Assembly (NCBI GenBank): GCA_941918925.1
Contig: OW799237.1
Coordinates: forward strand, 51,820,997 to 51,884,996
Direction: 5' to 3'
DNA from: Phyto melanocephala
Taxonomy: Eukaryota > Arthropoda > Insecta > Diptera > Rhinophoridae
DNA length: 64,000 nucleotides
Below the pieces are notes generated by a model, which saw only the letters and a program-made list of their open reading frames with translations, did no database searches and was not told the DNA's origin. Numbering within the stretch: the stretch's first letter is position 1; every line of letters starts with the position of its first letter. The position numbers and the translations under genes are program-made. Below, in pieces: positions 32,643 through 43,329 of this stretch.

Positions 32643-33722
32643 TGTCTACTTCCATCGGCTCTTGACCAATATTATTTCTAAAATTTCCCGATCCTCTATT
32701 ATCATTTCCATCGCGACGTACGTTCTCAAAATTACCTCTATTAATTCCTTGCAAGCTCCAATTACTTCTTTGTTCTTGACCATTGTTGTTTCTGAAATTT
32801 TCATAATCATTTCTGTAATTTCCTGAAGAATTCGCATTCCTATTTCTAAAATTCCCATAATTATTTCTGTTATCTAATGAAGAATTTACATTTCTAAAAT
32901 TTCCACAATTATTTCTGTAATCTCCTGAAAAATTTTCATTTCTAAAATTTCCATAATTATTTCTATAATCTCTTGAAAAATTTGCATTTCAAAAACTTCC
33001 ATAATTATTTCTGTAATATCCTGAAAAATTCATATCGTCATTTCTAAAATGCCTAAAACTTCCCGAAAATTGTCTCTTATTATTATTGTTTTGTTTAAGC
33101 TGATTTTGTTTATCAAAATAAGTTTTAAAGTTTCTATTTGTATTTTCATGTCTATTTTTCAACGAAATATCACTTATTAAATTATTTTGAATAAAATAAT
33201 TGTATTCACTATTAATATCGCTTATATTGTTCCGAATTAACAAAGTTTTAACATTTAAAGATAAAAAATTCATATAAACATTAAAAATCATTTTCTCGTT
33301 TTTATCCGGACTATAGTCTAGATTTTTTGAATTTCTAAAATAAACTTAGTCTTCATCAAATTTAATATTTTCTCCAACTTGTAATTCAGTTCCTCAATAT
33401 TACAAACCTTTACATCCATTGCCTGTTGTCTCAGCGTAAAATAATCTTCCTTAATTGAAAATTCGGATCTCAACTTCATAAGGATGTCGTCCCATGTAGG
33501 GTTGGTTAACCTCTCGATTCGTCTTAGGGCCTTTCCTTGCAATTTATTTACCAAAACCGCTTGTATAATTGTTTGGCTTTCTGCTGGGGTGAAAGACAGA
33601 ATATTAGTCACATCCCTCAAATAATTACCCAGGGTGTAGCCACCCCCTCCAGTAAATGGAGGAAGGCTTCGCGCTTCCCTCAAGCATTCTGCTACTCCAA
33701 GAGTTGGCATCTTCAATTGCAA
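32572..33722 (-). pseudogene. Errantivirus gag with Asn/Gly/Arg-rich repeat tail
   Basis: The N-terminal part (33722-33318) has LPPFTGGGGYTLGNYL and LVNKLQGKALRRIERL, matching capsid regions of 17.6-like gag. A frame change near 33340 and one stop near 32989 follow. The tail contains about five copies of a 16-residue repeat such as NFSGDYRNNCGNFRNV, from a 48-bp DNA repeat at about 32825-33035. It ends close to PMEVDNVEVVQNF. No CCHC zinc knuckle is seen. Confidence 0.8.
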
Positions 33723-33910
33723 GTATTGAGTTTTGTTTGCACTATTATCGACAGTTAATAAGTCTAACAGACTTTATATTAAAAAAAAAAAAAATTTATA
33801 AACTTCGCTGTTCAGAAAATGAAAATAACTTTATTTTCTCTTTTAGTTTTGGTTTTTTTTTATTATTATTTTTCAACGTTCGTTAATCCACAGATGGTAT
33901 TTTTCACTTA

Positions 33911-33930
33911 GCATCCTACCCACTGCGCCA
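33911..33930 (-). promoter_or_regulatory. Primer-binding site (tRNA-Ser type)
   Basis: On the minus strand, just inside the 5' LTR, the sequence reads GGCGCAGTGGGTAGGATGC. The 17.6/297 group uses a very similar site, complementary to tRNA-Ser. It primes minus-strand DNA synthesis and confirms the element's orientation. Confidence 0.8.
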
Positions 33931-34378
33931 GTTTTGTTTTTAATATTTTTCTTTAATTTAGACAATAAAACAGATTTAATTCATTTTAAAATATTTAGTT
34001 TTATTTCCGTTGGTACGTCCAACGAGTTTCGAGTTTTTAACAAATCTGAATCTTTATTCTTTCATTATCTTAAATCTAAACTTAAAGTATGTAAGTATAT
34101 GTAAATGATAATAATAACTTAAATATAAACAAATGATGCATGTGTTTAGATTCTTTATATAGAGATTCATTTATGATGAATCTCAAAAAAACGGTATCAG
34201 TTACAAATTGAATTTATTTCAATCATTCAATTCTTTTGATAAAATGCATTCTTTGCCAAACAACGAATATCGCTGTGTGGTCAAAAACATCAATGCATGC
34301 AAATCTTAAGCAGATGTCCAAATGTTTACGTTATTGGCGGTCTCTTCTGAGATGGGCATCTCGCAGTCATATATGACT
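33930..34378 (-). repeat. 5' LTR of the errantivirus-like element
   Basis: 449 bp, intact, with the empty mariner site near 34092. Its start on the minus strand is AGTCATATATGACTG, an inverted motif. It should carry promoter and polyadenylation signals, but I could not assign them. Confidence 0.92.
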
Positions 34379-34536
34379 TACATACATGTATAATACATAT
34401 ATAATTAAAAATAAATCCATGATAATAGCAAGGAATACATATTTATTAATCAGGTAAGTAATTGTAGTCCGGAAAGAATGTTTTTGCTTATATTTTTTAT
34501 AAATGAAGTTTATATATATTTCTATATATATAAAAG
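34379..34536. other. Spacer between two retroelements
   Basis: About 160 bp of AT-rich sequence beginning with the TACA target duplication. No feature recognised. Confidence 0.3.
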
Positions 34537-34799
34537 TTTTTTTTTTGCTTTCGAGCCGGTGGTGTGGAATCTTCATAGATACTAGTGGCCCGTGCCACAG
34601 GCATGTACTACTCGCCGTAGCGCCTACGTACTAAACCACACCCGCTCGATCATCAACGGACATCCCCGCCGGACTGCCGCTAGGTATTACTTCGCGGGGG
34701 CCGTTGGCATTCACGCCTCTTCCTCGTCGGACCGTCTAGCCCTTTCCACCCGTCTTAGGTCCTTATTTATTAGGGAGCACACTCCACGAAAGACCTCCC

Positions 34800-35559
34800 A
34801 GTTTTCTAGATTCTGACACATATGCCGAAGAAACTCCGATGGATTCGTCATACCCGAAGTCCACCCCATGTATCAAGGGCATCGGGATACGACATGTTCC
34901 GCATTTTCCGCCTCTTCTAGGCATTATGTCAGGTTTGGGAATTTTCATGGCCAACCCTGTGCAGATGTTGCCTAAAAGCGCCATGGTCCGTCATAAACTG
35001 TGTCAAGTAGTAGTTTACATCCCCAGCTTTCCTAACCATCCATACCGCAATATTAGGGTTGAGTTTATATGTCCATCGTCCTTTAGTCGATGTATCCCAC
35101 CTTCTGTGCCATTCTCTGATTGAAAACGATCTTTCCTCTCTCTTAACTGCAGCTAAATTTATTACTGCCTGGCCTGTCGTTCGTCTATTGTAGATTCTTT
35201 GGATCTACGCTGCCAATATGTCTATTGGAATCATTGCCGCTATGTCACAAGTCGCGTCGTCTGATACCGTCCTAAAGGCACTTATTGTCATGAGCGCGCA
35301 TAGTATATGAACCGAGGACATTTTTCTGTTATACTCAATTATCTTCAGAGCTTGTGCCCCAACAGGGGCTGCGTTAAGCAAGGTGGAATTGATAACCGTA
35401 GCCAGAAGCATCCTTCTTTGACCCCTTGGTCCTCCAATATTAGTTAGTATTCTAGCAATACTCCTTTAAATCATTGCGGCCTTCGCGTACGCGTATTCAA
35501 TATGAGGCCCGAATTTAAATCTGCTATCCATTATGACCCCAAGATATTTGATTGCAGGT
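34800..35559 (-). pseudogene. R1-like ORF2, C-terminal region
   Basis: Pieces in several frames follow the RT core. RRMLLATVINSTLLNAAPVG is followed by ISAFRTVSDDATCDIAAMIP. A zinc-finger remnant reads EEAENAEHVVSRCP, and NKDLRRVERARRSDEEEA ends the protein. The same order is seen in the other R1-like element (24480-25865). It is full of stops. Confidence 0.75.
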
Positions 35560-36471
35560 TTAGAACATACATATCACCTTCATAAATTCCCCTTTTTTCC
35601 TACTTGTAATTAGTACTGCTTCAGTCTTCTGTTCTGTCAGGTTGAGATTCGCCGAATCTAGCAATCTCTGGATCCTCACAATTGCATCGCTTATAGCCGA
35701 TTCTAATTCCACAATATGTTTTGCTATACTGGCAATCACTATGTTATCTGCGAACCCGTTTATCCTTGTCGAGCTCGGTAGTTGTGTTCTAAGGACTCCG
35801 TCATACATGATATTCCATAGCAGTAGACCAAGAACCGATCCCAATGAAACACCTGAACTAACATCATACATTCGTGGCCCATCGTTCGTTGCGTAGATCA
35901 GTTTTCTATTCGAAAAGTAACTATTCACTATTCTAATTAGGTACTTCGGTGTGTTCAGTTTCTCTAGAGCTGTCATTACAAAATCCCAACTGGCAGAGTT
36001 AAACGCTACTATTGCGTCCGCAGCTGTATGTACTTCACTTTTTATGGCATCAATCGTGATGCGTGATTTTCTGAATCCGAATTGTGTCTCGGAGAACCCA
36101 TTCTCTCTCTCGACGATGTCCATGAGGCTGTTGTAGATCACATTTTCCAGTACTTTGCCCAGCGTATCAAAAAGGCAGATGGGGCGATAAGATGATGGGT
36201 CGCCAGCTGGTTTGTTCCCTTTCGGGAGCAAAACTAGTTCCTGTCTCTTCCATTGGTTTGGGAAAATACCCTCGCTTAGGCAACTTCGCATAATTCTCTT
36301 GAACAAGCACGGCCGGCGATGTATTGCACCTTTAATGGCTTTGTTGGGAACTCTGTCCGGGCCAGGTACCCTATTATCCCCAATTTTCCTACCTATCTTG
36401 AGAATCTCTTTACATATTGCAGTCCGTGAATTTGCTGTCGTTCTTCCGCTGTGAAAACAGGTGAGATACAA
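35560..36471 (-). pseudogene. R1-like ORF2, reverse transcriptase
   Basis: A 303-codon frame with RVPGPDRVPNKAIKGAI, SYRPICLFDTLGKVLE, ETQFGFRKSRITIDAI, and SGVSLGSVLGLLLWNIMYDG. At the catalytic box it reads GFADNIVIAS where the family has 'FADDI': the second Asp is Asn. In the motif that normally carries the first catalytic Asp, the sequence reads AIVAFNSASWDFV, where the 'DVKNAFNSA' part is shortened. These changes argue that the enzyme is inactive despite the long frame. An upstream stop separates it from the linker at 36518-36904. Confidence 0.86.
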
Positions 36472-36517
36472 TGCCCAGTAGGAGTATTGGGCATGTTATC
36501 TGAGGAGCCGCTTGGCA

Positions 36518-36904
36518 TTAAGGCTTCTTCATTACTATCTTATATGCTGTACCCCAAGGGTTTGAATCTGCCTCCTCGCAGAGGTGCTTGAAGCTTTCTC
36601 CTTTGCTCTTCTTAATTGAGGTTTTGAGTTGCTTCCTTAGTTCCCTGAATTCCTCAATCCTCTGAGTGTGGTAGCTTTTCCCTCTTGATTGCTGTGCCTT
36701 GCGCCTCGATCTAAGACATTCCAATCTGAAGCGTCGTATCTCCTCATTCCACCAATAGCATGGAGAACCAAATCTGTTCGGCTTACGTTGTGGCATTGAC
36801 GCATCGCAAGCTCGTTCTATTAAACGGTATAGTTGCACTGCCGCTATCTGCTCTGGACCTTCCTTGATCTCCTCGTCCATTATTGAATCATTGAATGTTT
36901 CCAC
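36518..36904 (-). pseudogene. R1-like ORF2, linker between EN and RT
   Basis: A 128-codon frame with CYWWNEEIRRFRLECLRSRR and HLCEEADSNPWGTAYKIVM, conserved in R1-type elements between the endonuclease and the RT. A frame break lies on each side. Confidence 0.8.
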
Positions 36905-36922
36905 ATTGAAAGGTGAATCCTT

Positions 36923-37498
36923 TCACTTTGGATCCGTTGTAGGCGTACTATGTCGCCCACGGCCACGGCATCCTGAGATTACGAACATTACCGCCTGATG
37001 ATCACTGAAGGTGAAATCTTCGTTGGCCCACCACTTCATCCTTGGAGCTAGCGATCTACTGACATACGTAATGTCGATGATAGGGCTCCGACTGGCTTTC
37101 CTGAAGGTCTGGCTCCTTCCATTGTTTGCCACGTCCACATCCAGAGGCGCAAATACCTCGCCAGCTATTACAAGTATGGGCTTCCCAAGTATCATTACAA
37201 GTTCCTGCAACATAGATTCATATTGTTCATGGGACCAGCTCGCTGGAGCATAACAGCTTTGGAAAAAGCCTCGAGTAAAGCCTTTTCTTTTATCTTCAAT
37301 GTTCTGAATAGCATGTTTACCACATGCCCATATTGCAGCCTTCGAACTTTGATCACTTGTCCAAAGATTGCTACTTCTTACTCCATATGGATCGCTTATT
37401 ATTGCAACATCTATTTGTTTATCCCTTACTAATTGTGACAGTAGGTAGTTAGCCAATTCGCAATGGTTGTCGTTTATCTGTAGGATCCTTAGCTCCAT
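36923..37498 (-). pseudogene. R1-like ORF2, endonuclease
   Basis: It starts MELRILQINDNHCELANYLL, the usual R1-type opening ('LQINLNHCEAAQDLL'). DVAIISDPYG, CYAPASWSHEQYESML, and FTFSDHQAVMF with the catalytic His follow. The stretch normally reading 'GDFNAW' is altered (AGEVFAPLDVDV), so catalytic residues seem lost. The endonuclease chooses the insertion site. Confidence 0.83.
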
Positions 37499-37563
37499 AT
37501 TTATTTCCTAGTTTCGAGAGCTCTCGTGAATACCGGACATCTACTGCTTCCAGCAATGTGGGC

Positions 37564-39039
37564 TTAGTCGACTGTATTATTGTTCCTGCAGAACATGCAT
37601 ACGGGAGTTTTTTCACATGTGTTAGCCAAGTGCCCTTCTTTACCACATCTCCTACACATCCTTGATCTATCCATAGCTTTTTCGCGCTTGATCGCCACAT
37701 GCCCGAATTCGAGGCATCTAAAACATTTTAGGAGGCTCTTATCCTCCCTTATACGCCATATTGCCCAATTCGTAGCGACTTTCCCCATTTTCAGAAGCAT
37801 TTCGGTTCTATCTACTGGCAAACTAATTTTGGCGATCTGTGTTCCACCGTATGCACTTCTAAGTTTAAGCATCTCTACCGGGTCTGCGTCTCCTAGATTT
37901 AGTTGCGCCCAAATTGTCTTAATTACCTCCTCCTTCGTCGTTACTTCATCGATATCCTTGATCCCTATAACTTTCTTTGGTTTCAGTCTCCTTACAGACG
38001 CCTGGCCATTTAAACTCTGACCTATCGCCTCCTTATGCTCGTCTGTCCGCTCGCCCGTATTTCGCAGTTGGAGTAATAGGTTACCATTATTGGTTCTCCT
38101 AATCCTGGATGCTGCTTGACCTAGTTCGTTGAGACTCGGATCGGCCTTCACTTTACACAGGATGTCGGCATAGGAACTATTCCCTACTGCCCCTATTACA
38201 ATTGCGTCGGGTTTCGTCCTTACTCTATTGCGGTTCCCGTTTGACTTTTTTGTCTTTGCCTTAGATGTTGGCGGTTTCTTCCGGTTTTGCATCCTCGCAT
38301 TTCTTGCCTTCGTAGACTTTCTTTGCTATAGGTTCCTTTGCTAATCCTTCCTGTTTCCCTTCTGATTTCCTCTTGGGCTCTTTTTTCCTTAGCCATGGCG
38401 AGGTTTGAGAGGATTTTGAGCTTCTGATGACCTCTTTTGCCTTTTCGTCATGATTTTCTATCGCCGATAGCTCGTACAAAGCCTTAATGCTCCTTATAGC
38501 ATCTCGCATAGGTTGATGAATCGAACGCCTTTTCCCTTCTTTTATCATGTTCACTAAATTCCGGATGCAGACGCCGAGTCTACAGAATGCTGTGGTTTTC
38601 ATATTCGGGTTTACTGCTGTCTCGTTGAATCCAGTCTTCTCGTGCTGAGGTGATCTGCGCATTTGCGAATTTCGGGCAAAGGGGTTGACAGTTACCAAAT
38701 GGTCACCCTTGCCGCCATCCATTCCTCTTCCATTAGAACCGTTGTTGTAGCATTACCTGCCAAGCCTACCGGAAAAGCATTGCAGTCGCTTGATACCGAC
38801 GCCCGGTAGCCTGCTTGCCCAACCCTTGCGGCCGCCGACACTGGGGTATTAGTCCACTGTGTAGTAACTTCATTCACTTTTATTAACCTTTCCATTGTTG
38901 TTATATTATTCGTGGATCCCGCCCCTAGCGTTTTTCGCCTTCCGCCAGGACAAACAGCCGCTCCTAACATGGAAACAGGCGATGACCAGGAAGCCGCCCA
39001 ATGTGGGTCAGACGCTCCTGGATTTGAATAAGTTACCAT
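37564..39039 (-). pseudogene. R1-like ORF1 (Gag-like) with zinc knuckles
   Basis: It is read in three overlapping frames (39039-38692, 38722-38261, 38292-37564), so two frame breaks exist. The middle part is Lys/Glu-rich. The C-terminal part has the knuckles CFRCLEFGHVAIKREK, CRRCGKEGHLANTC and CMFC. In the first knuckle the fourth ligand is Arg instead of Cys. Three knuckles are typical of R1-type ORF1, which binds element RNA. Confidence 0.82.
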
Positions 39040-39466
39040 TCAGTCAGAGTGCTAGATTTTGGTCACCCCCAGGTATTTTATTTCCCTGGTGCGCTTCAAG
39101 CCCTGAGAAGGGCATGATAAGCGCTCCCAAATCGCCGAATGGGAGGATCTCAATGGAGGATCTAGCCAACCCCACACGGGATATAAAAGTGAAACTCTGT
39201 GTGTGTGTGTGTTAGCTTTAGACTCTTAAACTGTAAAACCGATCGGACTCAAACTTTGGCAAGTTGTTGTAGACATTCCAGGTTGTGTATATGGGTGGCA
39301 AAAAGTGGGAGGGGCCACGCCCATAAAAAATTAGTTATAAGTTTTTGCTACTTGCACTTGACCGATTTTTCTTAAACTTTGCACACATATTGAGCTGTCA
39401 TGACTTTACAATTTCGTTATAATTTTCAGCTACTTGAACTACACCGATTTTTCTGAGACTTTGCAC

Positions 39467-40891
39467 CAGAGACCTGCGCCAGCCGGCTGACAGCAGACTT
39501 TGAGCCGCCGCCGATGACTTTCAGTGGCAGCCGCCGCCGAAGAAATGTCCGGCTCGTAACGGCTAGAAATAAGCCGCCGTGCATTCTTTTTCGTTATTTT
39601 TTATTTCTTTAAGCCATTCGTGCAAACAGGTGTACCAGTTTTGGGAATTTATCCCTTAATTTGGATTTTTTTTAAATTTGGTGGATTTTCTAATATATTT
39701 TAGGAATAAAATTGCTTGAGATTGGTTTAACTGTGTCGACCAGACCAACAAAACTTTTTTAAATACAAATTAATAAGATGCCATATTAATAATTAATTAT
39801 TTAGTATATTATTGAATTAGAGGAGTTTACATCGTATTCGCTGGCAAACTTTCTATAATAACAAGCTTATAACACCCACTTCAGACGATGATTTAAAAAC
39901 GTGTTGTTTCTAATTTAATCTCTTTTATAAAATCTACCAAAATCTTTTTTCAGTTATACTATGATTCTTGTTATAATTTTTTTTGTGATTATTTTTTACT
40001 TATAATCAGTTACTTTTCATTACTTGCTCGCTCGTATTTAGAAAAATATAAAAAAAAAATTTAATACAAATATAAATATTTGTAATGCAAAATATTTGTC
40101 CAAAAAATTCTCTATTTTTATAAAAAATTTAAATTTTTTTAATATATTTTTTAGTAGATTTTCCACTTTTTATTTCATTCAAAAAGGATAGGAGAACGTT
40201 AATAAGTGTAAAGAAAATACAATAAACATTTTCAAAAACAGAAAACGTGATGTTTTTTATACTATTTTTCTTCACGTCCACCAAAAAAAATGGTGACTTA
40301 TAAATCATGGTGTAAATGTAATTTACCGAGTGATGACTGCAGCACAAAATGGTTTGTTAGATTTCTAACTATAAGTAAAATTTCAAAATTTTAATGAGTT
40401 TTCATTTTTTTCGGGATATCTTATCTCTAATTTCGTAAAACAGGAAGGTTACTTTGTAATTCGAAACGAAAGAAAATATTTCCTTATTTCTTTGTTTTAG
40501 GCATACAAATAAATTCTAAAAGCTGATCATTGTTTGCTGCTCATAATAACAACTATTGTTGTTATTATTCTAATTTAAAACAATTCCGAATGTTCTGATT
40601 TCACTTGGAATACAACATGAGGAAAATAGAGATTATTTGTGACTATAAAACACAAATGTTGTTGCAGAATTTTATTTATCTGATATTGTACCATGACTTA
40701 AGTAAAAATAAAATAATGTGGCTGTTTCTTTACGATTCATAAAGAAATAATAGAACCTTCACACATCTTCGGTGTATTTAAGTTGCATTCATACGTGTAC
40801 TTTCAGCCGGCTCAAAGCCGAAATTAAGCCGCTGCCGACAATTTCTTCACTAGCCGCCGCCGCTTACAAAAATGCTCGGCGCAGGTCTCTG
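39467..40891. mobile_element. Non-autonomous hAT-type element, 1425 bp
   Basis: The ends CAGAGACCTGCGCC and GGCGCAGGTCTCTG form a perfect 14-bp inverted repeat. The 8-bp duplication CTTTGCAC at 39459-39466 and 40892-40899 is exact. GC-rich subterminal repeats (AGCCGCCGCCG) occur at both ends of an AT-rich interior. No transposase is recognised in the roughly 1.2-kb interior. It sits in a unit of the tandem repeat whose other copies show the empty site. Confidence 0.9.
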
Positions 40892-41168
40892 CTTTGCACA
40901 CACATATTGAGCTCTCATGAATATACAATTTCGTGATTAGAAAAGTGGCCAGTACCACGCCCATAAGAAATAAGTTATCATTTTTAGCTACTTGCACTAG
41001 ATCAATTTTTCCGAAACTTTGCACACATATATTGAGCTGTCATGACTATACAATTTCTTGATTGGAAAAGTGGGTGTGTCACGCCCATTAAAGAAATTTA
41101 TAATTTTTAGCTTTTTGCGCTTGATATTCAACTTAAATTCACAATGCATTTTTATTCATTAATTGGCG

Positions 41169-43117
41169 CACAGAGGAGTATTTGGCCTGAAAAGCTGGCC
41201 AAAATTATTAAACGTGTTTTTTGAATTCAAAGTTCTGGTTTTTTGATAGTTTTAGTTGTAATATGATATAAGAAATTTAGTAGCAGATTTTGAAAAAATT
41301 ACACTGCGCAACAAAAGTACACTGCGCAAAAAAAAATTTTTTGTCTCTCCTAGAAATAAAATTATGTGGACTATATGGATTTTGATGCCCTAAATTCAAA
41401 TCTGTTTTCCGTTTTTCTCTAGTACGTAAGGATTTGATTTTAAAGGAGTGGCATATTTCACCCTCTAAATCATTGGGTTGCCTAATATATTTTGTCATAA
41501 CTTGAAAACGGGTTCTCCGATTTTATTAGGAGGAGAATCAGAAAATGCACCGAAAAATTCTGCTTAAACTAACCAAACACATTTCTTTTCTATCTATTAT
41601 TATTTCGAAGTTATTAAAAATTAAATGGCGAAAAAAAAATTTCCTGCAAAATTCGTAAAATTTTTTGTTTTCAAAATGCCATAAAAAAAAATTTAAGAAC
41701 CAAAAATTTAAATTTTTAAAATTTTTCCAAAAGCCACATTCCTAAGGAATTAAAGTCGGCATAAATAGTACAACTCAATTAACAAATGTGGATTTTAAAG
41801 GTTTAAACTCATTCTTAACAGACTGTATGTACATGCATACATATTATGATTTACGGTCTAATTAAAAAAAAATTCTAAAAATTGTAAGGCTCTTATGAAA
41901 CAGTATTTTTTTATGAAAAAAAGGTTCATTATATATATTTTATATTATATAATACTTAATAAAGGGACCAGTTAAACCAATAAAAATTCCTCAATAATTA
42001 TTATGTCGTATGTATATCCTTATTAGATGCATTATCGGTGTCAGGAAGAAGTGTGATGGTTTCTGATGAAAAAGCTTTTTTATTATTCCGTTCTCTTTGC
42101 GTACTGCAGCTTATAAAAGGGTCACTTCTCAGAAATAACCTATTCAAGACATCTCGATTTGTATCGCTGCTGCTGAATTTCCTCGAATAGTTCGTACGAT
42201 ATAATCGTAAGGGCTTATTTCTGGCCTCGGCCGCCTTTGCTGACAATTGGATGGTAGCCTGATACCTGGGTGCCCATGTACTTTTTATGTACCTATATTT
42301 ACTTTTTGTAAACTTATTTTTGTGATAAATGCTTTTAATAATTATTCTTATTAGGTACGGTATATATTTTTTTTAACATATAATGTTTTGTAGAGCAGGT
42401 ATACAAAAATATCCTTTATGGGGATGCGTGGGATATTCCTTATAACTATTATCGATAATAAAGAATTTTTCAAATTTCTAATTATAGGCAGGTATCAACA
42501 TTGTGAAGTGTTAAAAGTGATGTGAATAACAGTTGAAATCAATAATTCAAAATACATAAAAGTTTATGACGATATAAATGTATAAGAAAAAGTGCCTGAT
42601 GAGCAAAAATAGAAGAAATGTGAAAATTTAAAAAAATCGTCAAAAATAATGGCGCAAATTTTTTTTTTGTTTCTAAAATAAGGAATTCCAAATTTTATTG
42701 TGATATCAAACATAATTCGTAGAGATGCTAACCTCACTTTCAAAAACCTCTTCTTTTTCTTTTTTTTTTGCAAAAAAAGTACATATATTTTTTTTAAGCT
42801 TTTTGTACTAATTGTTTCAACATGAATATTCAACATATTTAAATTTTTTTTTACTTTTTTAAATAACTTTTGATCGAACCTTTCAGCGAAAAAGAAATAT
42901 TGTTAAACCGAAAAAAACATTTAAATCTCATATAATTTTCTTCACTTTCCTGACTTTAGCAGGGTCTCAGAGGTACAAATTGCAACTAAAAGTCTTCAAA
43001 ATTTACAATGTAATGTAAAATATTGTTGTCTGTCGAGCTGCGTACTTAGTTTTTAAGATTTCTTAAAATTCAGTTTTGCCTTTTTGGCCAGCTTTTCAGG
43101 TCAAATACTGCTCTGTG
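41169..43117. mobile_element. Terminal-inverted-repeat DNA element, 1.95 kb
   Basis: A roughly 36-bp inverted repeat opens it. On the left it is CACAGAGGAGTATTTGGCCT then GAAAAGCTGGCCAAAA; the right end matches with two or three changes. No target duplication is clear. The interior is AT-rich with CACTGCGCAA repeats near 41306-41330 and one coding-like frame at 42001-42280. It may be a transposon carrying a captured or decayed gene piece. Superfamily unknown. Confidence 0.65.
42001..42280 (-). other. Unrecognised coding-like frame
   Basis: A frame of about 90 codons that reads like real protein (RSDPFISCSTQRERNNKK; SSETITLLPDTDN) and is richer in GC than its surroundings. It could be an exon: AATTGTCAG|CAAAGG at about 42243 could be an acceptor. 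There is a stop after HTT. I do not recognise it. It lies inside the inverted-repeat element, so it may be part of that transposon. It does not match Elk as far as I recall. Confidence 0.3.
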
Positions 43118-43150
43118 GGGCGTAGCAACGCGCGCCGGGCTTTTCTAGTT

Positions 43151-43329
43151 TGAAATAAATTTGAAAAGAGAGAAAATTGTTTTTTATTTATGCATTTTTG
43201 GAACTGAAATTAAAAATAAGTGTTAACAAATATAATCAGCTGGCAAATCAAGAATACCTGATGTATAAATATGCCTTGGATAAAAGTTATAAAATAAAAT
43301 TTTAAATAATCAAAAATTAATCAATATTT
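43151..43329. other. No recognisable feature
   Basis: AT-rich spacer between the composite repeat and the CR1-like LINE. Confidence 0.3.

Larger units (their letters stand above)
26055..34378 (-). mobile_element. Errantivirus-like Ty3/gypsy LTR retrotransposon (17.6/297 type)
   Basis: It is read right to left. Both 449-bp LTRs are present (left, at 26055-28578, is interrupted). The target duplication is TACA at 26051-26054 and 34379-34382. The element has a tRNA-Ser-type primer site, gag, protease, RT/RNase H, integrase and env in that order. The LTRs start AGT on the minus strand and end ACT/AAT, as in errantiviruses. By eye they differ at about 12 of 449 positions. It is an insect endogenous retrovirus type. 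The pol genes have deletions and stops, so this copy is dead, though its env frame is long. Confidence 0.9.
34537..39180 (-). mobile_element. R1-clade-like LINE, near full length, decayed
   Basis: Read right to left: a possible 5' UTR from about 39180, ORF1 (39039-37564), ORF2 (37498 to about 34800), a 3' UTR, and a poly(A) tail seen as TTTTTTTTT at 34537-34546. It is GC-richer than its surroundings. No target duplication could be matched. The right end meets a GT microsatellite and a different repeat. Confidence 0.82.
39182..43150. mobile_element. Composite repeat, possibly Helitron-like, with two insertions
   Basis: The left end starts near ACTCTGTGTGTGTGTG and CCGATCGGACTCAAACTTTG. The right end at about 43118-43150 reads GGGGCGTAGCAACGCGCGCC then GGGCTTTTCTAG|T. 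Such a GC-rich hairpin-like segment before CTAG is how Helitron 3' ends look. Between them are about 3.5 copies of a unit of about 126 bp with GCACACATATTGAGCTGTCA and CCACGCCCAT. A hAT-type element and another inverted-repeat element lie inside. The Helitron reading is inference. Confidence 0.45.

Noticed and set aside
35642..38020. Plus-strand frames opposite the R1-like LINE
   Set aside because: Antisense shadows of RT and ORF1 with zinc-knuckle and RT motifs on the other strand.
42001..42280. An upstream Elk exon
   Set aside because: The residues do not match any Elk region I recall, and a stop follows without a donor site.
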